Shown one piece after another: positions 59,632-64,000 of a stretch of 64,000 nucleotides of DNA. Origin of the DNA: Dyadobacter linearis (GTDB taxonomy: Bacteria > Bacteroidota > Bacteroidia > Cytophagales > Spirosomataceae); the NCBI RefSeq assembly GCF_907165045.1, contig NZ_CAJRAU010000001.1:558001-622000 (forward strand), given 5' to 3'. The notes below the pieces were generated by a model. It did no database searches and was not told the origin of the DNA. It saw only the letters and a program-made list of their open reading frames with translations. Both the position numbers and the translations under genes were made by a program. Each line of letters opens with the position of its first letter. The stretch's first letter is position 1.

Positions 59632-60222
59632 CTATTGGACGAGCTCCTGATAAGCCAGATCTAACCAGCTGTTGTACCAGTCAAAAAAGGAAAAACGCTC
59701 TTTTTCAGGCATTGAGAAGGGAATCATACCCTGATCGGTTACTGAACCATCGAACCACACATTGTTCGTTTCCTTACCTGCGGCGATCAGCAGATGATTA
59801 TAGCCGTCGCCCTCCTCACAGATACTGATCGTGCCGAAAACGCTTTGTTGTATCATGTCCCTGGTAATGCGAGTTTCGGCTTCGTTAAGCCAGTAATGCG
59901 CGGGGAAGGGTTGTTGAAGATATACCGCTGGTGGCTCCACTTCGTGATGAATGTAATGCGCATTGAAGTCTTGCAATGGTCTCAAACCATAATATGGCCC
60001 CGCACCTCCGTTCCCTATTTGCGTGATGAAAAATCTATAGTCAGGAGGAAGCTGTATTTGGTGCGTTTTTTCAAATAAATCAGCCTCTTCCAAAGAGAGC
60101 GGCGGGTTGAAGGAATATTTGTGCGTTTTTGCGCCGAAGAATTTCAATTTCTTGTCGGTCCGTTTTAATTCGGCCACTTTCGTAATCACTGCTTCGCGCC
60201 ACTCAGCAAACTGATTTGCCAT
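59632..60222 (-). CDS. SMI1/KNR4 (SUKH) family protein
   Basis: 196 residues from the ATG at 60222 (MANQFAEWREAVITKV); 24 further in-frame residues upstream look less natural. The core fits SMI1/KNR4: SLEEADLFEKTHQIQLPPDYRFFITQIGNGGAGPYYGLRPLQD, and later CEEGDGYNHLLIAAG with a Trp-rich end. SUKH proteins act as immunity proteins of toxin systems or as general adaptor proteins; no toxin is nearby, so this cannot be decided here. Confidence 0.85.
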   Translation of the reverse strand: MANQFAEWREAVITKVAELKRTDKKLKFFGAKTHKYSFNPPLSLEEADLFEKTHQIQLPPDYRFFITQIGNGGAGPYYGLRPLQDFNAHYIHHEVEPPAVYLQQPFPAHYWLNEAETRITRDMIQQSVFGTISICEEGDGYNHLLIAAGKETNNVWFDGSVTDQGMIPFSMPEKERFSFFDWYNSWLDLAYQELVQ

Positions 60223-60412
60223 CACAAGGTATTTTGAGTTAAATGATAGATTGGGGAGATTGTTACTTTCCTTAATGATAATCCTTATTTCCAAGATAAG
60301 CAGATCAATAATGGATAGAATTATCTATCGGTAGGTACCATTTATTTGGCTCGCTTACAGCTTATTGGAATAATTTTTATAAGTGGTGCGGCTTCATCAA
60401 ATACGCTTTGTC

Positions 60413-60583
60413 ATGGAAAATCTGACGATATTAAAAGCAAACGAAGCTATTAAGAATTCAAAGCAGCTGATTGAAGAAGCCAAAGAGCTGCGGGCGAAAC
60501 AGAGGGAGCTCTTTCGACAGATCACGCAACTGTATCAAGAAATTTCTATAATCACTCAACGAATGAAGCAACAGAATCAATGA
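60413..60583 (+). CDS. Small coiled-coil protein
   Basis: 56 residues, almost one continuous helix with heptads rich in Lys, Glu and Gln (LKANEAIKNSKQLIEEAKELRAKQ, LYQEISIITQRMKQQNQ). No signal peptide. Real gene status is inferred from the helical composition; not recognised. Confidence 0.45.
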   Translation: MENLTILKANEAIKNSKQLIEEAKELRAKQRELFRQITQLYQEISIITQRMKQQNQ

Positions 60584-60607
60584 TCCTATTTACTATAAAC
60601 TGCCAAA

Positions 60608-60710
60608 CAAAAAAGCACCTACAAGTGTTATCTCGTAAGTGCTGATATTCAAGTGATCCGGATGTGATTCGAACCGCCCGGCGGCCCGGACATGACCTGC
60701 TGCTTAGAAG
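60608..60710 (-). pseudogene. Broken tandem duplicate of tRNA-Arg with its terminator
   Basis: A 103-base stretch repeats the terminator and the 3' part of tRNA-Arg (copy B at 60757-60873). The tRNA part (about 60655-60710) keeps the acceptor, T-arm and anticodon-side sequence but carries a 15-base GC-rich insert (60675-60689) in the T arm and diverges completely after TTAGAAG, so the 5' half is missing. It cannot fold to a tRNA. The terminator copy at 60608-60645 has one change in its arm. Confidence 0.85.
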
Positions 60711-60753
60711 CGGACGCTGCGGGCAGTGCCGAATGTCAAAAATACTATCAAAT

Positions 60754-60790
60754 AAAAAAGCACCTACAAGTTTTATCTCGTAAGTGCTTT
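60754..60790 (-). terminator. Terminator after tRNA-Arg
   Basis: AAAGCACCTACAAG (60757-60770), a six-base loop and CTCGTAAGTGCTTT (60777-60790): a 14-pair stem with two wobbles. On the minus strand six T follow. Confidence 0.88.
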
Positions 60791-60799
60791 ATATTCAAG

Positions 60800-60873
60800 T
60801 GATCCGGATGTGATTCGAACACATGACCTGCTGCTTAGAAGGCAGCTGCTCTATCCAGCTGAGCTACCGGACC
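60800..60873 (-). tRNA. tRNA-Arg (TCT)
   Basis: 74 bases read on the minus strand: acceptor GGTCCGG with CCGGATC (one G-U), D arm GCTCAGCTGGATAGAGC, anticodon arm CTGCCTTCTAAGCAG (anticodon TCT) and T arm ATGTGTTCGAATCACAT. CCA is not encoded. Confidence 0.97.
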
Positions 60874-60878
60874 AAAGA

Positions 60879-60922
60879 AAAAAGGCAGTTAGCAGTATCT
60901 GCATACGGCTGACTGCCTTTTT
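60879..60922 (-). terminator. Hairpin between tRNA-Pro and tRNA-Arg
   Basis: AAAAAGGCAGTTAGC (60879-60893) with GCTGACTGCCTTTTT (60908-60922), a 15-pair stem with one wobble. It sits just after tRNA-Pro on the minus strand and may end or trim that transcript. Confidence 0.85.
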
Positions 60923-60997
<75 letters not shown>

Positions 60998-61057
60998 CGG
61001 TATTGACCTTCATCTATTTGATTTCGGTCTTCTTAACTTTCATTCCCAGATCGAGTG

Positions 61058-61144
61058 TAGAGGAAGCGGGATTCGAACCCGCGGTACCCTTGCGAGTACG
61101 GCAGTTTAGCAAACTACTGGTTTCAGCCACTCACCCATCCCTCC
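61058..61144 (-). tRNA. tRNA-Ser (GCT)
   Basis: 87 bases on the minus strand with the long variable arm typical of serine tRNAs (GTACTCGCAAGGGTAC). Anticodon arm CAGTTTGCTAAACTG-like with anticodon GCT, T arm GCGGGTTCGAATCCCGC, acceptor GGAGGGA with TTCCTCT including two G-U pairs. CCA is not encoded. Confidence 0.95.
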
Positions 61145-61274
61145 TTCTTTCCGTTCTGGGTTGCAAATATAGAGGGTTGCGTTTCAGAAAAGCAAACATT
61201 CGGCTAAAAAAACTTTATCAGAAGCCGCAAATGCCTATTTTTGGCGAAAGTTTTAATTACCCAAGCCGTTCATT

Positions 61275-62237
61275 ATGAACTGGAATTATCCATTTGGAAC
61301 CACAGAATATTTTTTTGTCTTTTTATTTATTTTCCTCTACACCGCCTACATTATCCGTACCGTGCGGGTCGCAAGGCAGTTACAGACCACCGCTCGGACA
61401 CTTATCATCAAGCTCTTTTTAAGAAGTATTACCTTCTCACTTTTGATCGTCAGTCTGCTCGGACCTTCGTTCGGAGAGGCGGAACGGGATATCAAGGCAA
61501 AAGGAAAAGATATTTTTCTTGTAGTGGATTTGTCGAAATCAATGGACGCAGCAGATGTGACGCCTTCGCGGCTGGAAAAGGTGAAGTACGAAATCAACAG
61601 ATTTGTGCAGAATGAAGTCGCGAACAGAATAGGGATCATTATTTTTTCAAATGATGCATTCATCCACGTGCCGCTCACTTACGACAGAGCCGCATTGGAG
61701 CTTTTTATTCAGTCACTCCAAACGGATTTGCTGCCCACCAGCGGCACCAATGTCTGCTCTGCGATAGAGCTTGCATTCAATAAGCTGACCGGTGCAAATG
61801 ACCCCACCGGGCGCTCCAAAATGGTGGTGCTTTTTAGCGACGGCGAAAATAACTCGGGATGCAGCAGTACGCTTTATAATAATCTGAGAAGATTCGGGAT
61901 CGGTTTTTACGCCGTGGCAGTAGGCACCAAGGTTGGGATCAGCATTCAGCAGGACGGGAAGCCGTTGATGGACAATAACGACAAACTGGTGATCAGCCAG
62001 CTTGACGAAAGCTTCCTGCAAACGATGGCCAGCGCAACCAGAGGCACTTATTACGAGCTTAATAATTCCAAAAACGAAATGTCCAAGCTCACGAATGATA
62101 TCGATGTTGCAGAAGGTACGCTCGTTGATTCAAGGACAATCACGGTGGTTAGTAATAAGTACTATTACTTCCTCGGCGCGGCGCTGATCCTGATTTTGCT
62201 CGACATTTTAATTACCATCGGAACGTTCCGACTATAA
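61275..62237 (+). CDS. VWA-domain membrane protein (BatA/BatB-like)
   Basis: 320 residues. Two membrane helices at the start (about 12-28 and 45-63), a von Willebrand A domain with MIDAS motif DLSKS (D85, S87, S89), TNV and SDGEN further on, and a C-terminal helix (YYFLGAALILILLDILITIG). The phrase VVDLSKSMDAADVTPSRLEKVKYEI is characteristic of BatA/BatB. It would face the periplasm as part of the Bat complex. The gene after it is a TPR protein (BatC-like). No MoxR gene is next to it; the MoxR/DUF58/BatA-domain genes of this window are 25 kb away. Confidence 0.9.
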   Translation: MNWNYPFGTTEYFFVFLFIFLYTAYIIRTVRVARQLQTTARTLIIKLFLRSITFSLLIVSLLGPSFGEAERDIKAKGKDIFLVVDLSKSMDAADVTPSRLEKVKYEINRFVQNEVANRIGIIIFSNDAFIHVPLTYDRAALELFIQSLQTDLLPTSGTNVCSAIELAFNKLTGANDPTGRSKMVVLFSDGENNSGCSSTLYNNLRRFGIGFYAVAVGTKVGISIQQDGKPLMDNNDKLVISQLDESFLQTMASATRGTYYELNNSKNEMSKLTNDIDVAEGTLVDSRTITVVSNKYYYFLGAALILILLDILITIGTFRL

Positions 62238-62278
62238 AGATCAATTCCTATTTTTGGGCTTCCAATATCAAAATCGAT

Positions 62279-62998
62279 ATGACGGCACTTATTCTTTATG
62301 TCCTTCTCTGGCTTTGGGATAACCGGACTTTCGATTCAATTACCAAAGCAAATCAGCGAAAAGTCGACGCTGAGCAAGCCTACCAGAGTAAAGAATACAA
62401 ACGTTCGGCTGAGCTGTACAACCAAATTACTTACGGTTCGCTGTTTTCAGCTCCTGCCGCGCGCCTTAACCTGGCACATTCCCTTTACCTGACCAAAAAC
62501 TACAAGCAGGCAATGAAACATTACCGCCTGCTCAGTGATATTGACGATAGCGCGATTGCGTCGGTCGCTAACAGCCAGATTGCATTGATACTGGTCGCGG
62601 GAAAAGATACCGCAGGCGCTCTTGGGAACCTTCGTACCGCACTTCGACTTGAACCGGGCAACCAGCTTGCCAGACAGAATTATATTGTTTTGAAGAAAAA
62701 CTTCTCGGGAGAGGAAAGTCCGTCCGATATTCATACCGAAAAAAAGAAATCCACCCAGCAGACGAAGGCTGAACAAGACAGGCCAGCCGAACCGCTTCCA
62801 AATACCCAAGGCCGCGAGTTGACGAATGATGCGAAAAAGGAGGAATTGCTAAAAAGTCTGAAACAAATGAATATGTCTGAGGACCAGGCGCGTGCGATTT
62901 TGGATGCCATGAAATCGAACGAAAGCCAATATATTTACCAGCTCCGCAGAAAGCAATACAATACGCAGGCGAAGAAGACAGATGAAATCGAATGGTAA
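62279..62998 (+). CDS. TPR protein, BatC-like
   Basis: 239 residues. Helix pairs match TPR repeats (QAYQSKEYKRSAELYNQITYGSL, ARLNLAHSLYLTKNYKQAMKHYRLLSD, ALGNLRTALRLEPGNQLARQNYIVLKKNF), followed by a polar Glu/Lys-rich tail with KKSTQQTKAEQ and a last helix with LKQMNMSEDQARAILDAMKSNES, a common BatC ending. The N-terminus has a short hydrophobic part (ALILYVLLWLW). Partner of the VWA protein encoded 41 bases upstream. Confidence 0.85.
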   Translation: MTALILYVLLWLWDNRTFDSITKANQRKVDAEQAYQSKEYKRSAELYNQITYGSLFSAPAARLNLAHSLYLTKNYKQAMKHYRLLSDIDDSAIASVANSQIALILVAGKDTAGALGNLRTALRLEPGNQLARQNYIVLKKNFSGEESPSDIHTEKKKSTQQTKAEQDRPAEPLPNTQGRELTNDAKKEELLKSLKQMNMSEDQARAILDAMKSNESQYIYQLRRKQYNTQAKKTDEIEW

Positions 62999-63014
62999 TT
63001 TTTAATATAAACTA

Positions 63015-63956
63015 ATGAACAGCATTTCAGGAACCAACTTCCAGTTTCCCGGACAAACAGGGTTTTACAAAGGAAAAGTAAGGGATGTTTACTCTTTTGA
63101 AAAAAAGCTGGTAATGGTCGCTACCGACCGCATTTCGGCCTTTGACGTGATTCTTCCCCGCGCGATTCCCTACAAGGGGCAGGTTTTGAACCAGATCGCA
63201 GCGCACTTCTTGAATGCAACTTCCGGTATTGTTCCCAACTGGCTCCTGGAAGTGCCGGACCCGAATGTGAGTATTGGTCTGAAATGCCAGGCTTACCCTG
63301 TGGAAATGGTCGTGCGAGGTTACCTGGCTGGTCACGCCTGGCGGGAATATGCTGCGGGAAAAAGGTCGGTTTGCGGTGTTTCTTTACCAGAAGGTCTTAA
63401 AGAAAACGATAAGCTGCCAGAGCCGATCATCACGCCGACTACCAAGGCGCACGAAGGACACGACGAGGATATTTCGAGGGAGGAGATACTGGCCCAGGGA
63501 CTGGTAAGTGAGGATGAATATGAGCACCTGGAACGCTATACGCTGGCATTGTTTGCAAAAGGAACTGAAATGGCGGCCGATCAGGGGTTGATCCTGGTAG
63601 ATACCAAATATGAGTTCGGACAACTCGACGGGACCATTTACCTGATCGATGAAATCCACACGCCCGACTCTTCCCGGTATTTTTATCAGGACGTATATGC
63701 GGAAAATCAGGAGGCGGGATTGCCCCAGAAACAGCTTAGCAAGGAATTTGTAAGGGAATGGCTCATTCAGAATGGTTTCCAGGGTAAAGACGGGCAGGAT
63801 GTACCGGAAATGACAGACCAGCGCGTTGAACTGATCTCGGCCAGATATATCGAGCTATTCGAAAAAGTGACCGGGAACAAATTTCAGAAAAATAACCTGG
63901 ATAACCCTGTGAAGCGGATTGAGGAAGCAATTCTCAGAACTTTACAAACAAACTGA
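63015..63956 (+). CDS. purC: Phosphoribosylaminoimidazole-succinocarboxamide synthase
   Basis: 313 residues. SAICAR synthetase of purine synthesis, joining aspartate to CAIR with ATP. Signatures: [57 protein letters not shown] and [13 protein letters not shown], with [29 protein letters not shown] later. All conserved parts are present; the length suits the longer (about 300-residue) bacterial-yeast type. Located 16 bases after the TPR gene, so possibly co-transcribed with the Bat pair. Confidence 0.97.
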   Translation: MNSISGTNFQFPGQTGFYKGKVRDVYSFEKKLVMVATDRISAFDVILPRAIPYKGQVLNQIAAHFLNATSGIVPNWLLEVPDPNVSIGLKCQAYPVEMVVRGYLAGHAWREYAAGKRSVCGVSLPEGLKENDKLPEPIITPTTKAHEGHDEDISREEILAQGLVSEDEYEHLERYTLALFAKGTEMAADQGLILVDTKYEFGQLDGTIYLIDEIHTPDSSRYFYQDVYAENQEAGLPQKQLSKEFVREWLIQNGFQGKDGQDVPEMTDQRVELISARYIELFEKVTGNKFQKNNLDNPVKRIEEAILRTLQTN

Positions 63957-64000
63957 TTTAGAAAAATTCATTCAAACTATTGTTTTGACGAAACAACACA

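Noticed and set aside
60655-60710. Functional second tRNA-Arg
   Set aside because: The 5' half is missing and the T arm is broken by an insert, so no cloverleaf can form.

Overview
The window looks like chromosome of a Bacteroidota member of the order Cytophagales, most like Dyadobacter or a close Spirosomaceae relative. The support is a SusC/SusD pair next to a hybrid two-component (HTCS) regulator, a DUF4249/TonB-receptor pair, several sulfatases, Bacteroidota-type promoters (TTG, N19-20, TAnnTTTG), weak Shine-Dalgarno sequences and a moderate GC content. No phage, insertion sequence, CRISPR array or rRNA was seen. The genus is an inference from gene style, not from a search.

Layout. 1-1235: end of an Lrp/AsnC regulator and an EamA exporter. 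1261-3000: a cysteine desulfurase and a small ACT-like protein (minus strand) behind a leader with a cysteine-rich mini-ORF. 3098-9411: a VOC protein, then a minus-strand operon of a periplasmic binding protein and three sulfatases, again behind a leader with a cysteine-rich mini-ORF. The two leaders share the same promoter/operator layout. 9454-12010: VapC-type toxin and Phd-type antitoxin, ThuA-like protein, a small protein and a Pro/Ser/Thr-rich secreted protein. 12240-16287: DUF899 protein, DoxX-like protein divergent from an HxlR regulator, a secreted protein and an ankyrin protein. 16423-23688: GH13 enzyme, small protein, large DUF2723 membrane protein, and a histidine kinase/response regulator pair followed by a translationally coupled 43-residue membrane protein. 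24233-28611: ECF sigma, anti-sigma with HEAT-like helices and two DUF4097-type proteins, then a divergent TPR protein.

28612-42880 is a 14 kb, one-direction locus of ten genes: two TldD/TldE (PmbA) pairs, DUF4159, MoxR ATPase, DUF58, BatA-domain protein, a DUF4175-like protein and a further membrane protein. Three of its spacers are built from short tandem repeats and C-rich palindromes. 43013-44573: orphan receiver protein and a flavin-dependent oxidoreductase. 44733-55833: tRNA-Asp, then a polysaccharide-utilisation locus (HTCS, SusC, SusD, GH30). 55858-59247: DUF4249/TonB receptor pair. 59632-61144: SMI1/KNR4 protein, a coiled-coil mini-protein and a tRNA cluster (Arg, Pro, Ser) with a broken duplicate of tRNA-Arg. 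61275-63956: VWA protein, TPR protein and purC.

The most interesting reading is a sulfur-response unit. Two separate sulfur loci each carry a promoter whose -7 box is followed by the motif CTATCrAATTAsTAG, and then a short ORF with a run of cysteine codons (Ala-Cys-Cys-Cys or Ala-Cys-Cys-Leu-Cys), before the first sulfur gene. This would fit double control by a sulfur-sensing repressor and by cysteine-dependent ribosome stalling. The second candidate is the MoxR/Bat/TldD-TldE locus, where a peptide-processing protease is duplicated and carries Tat-like signals.
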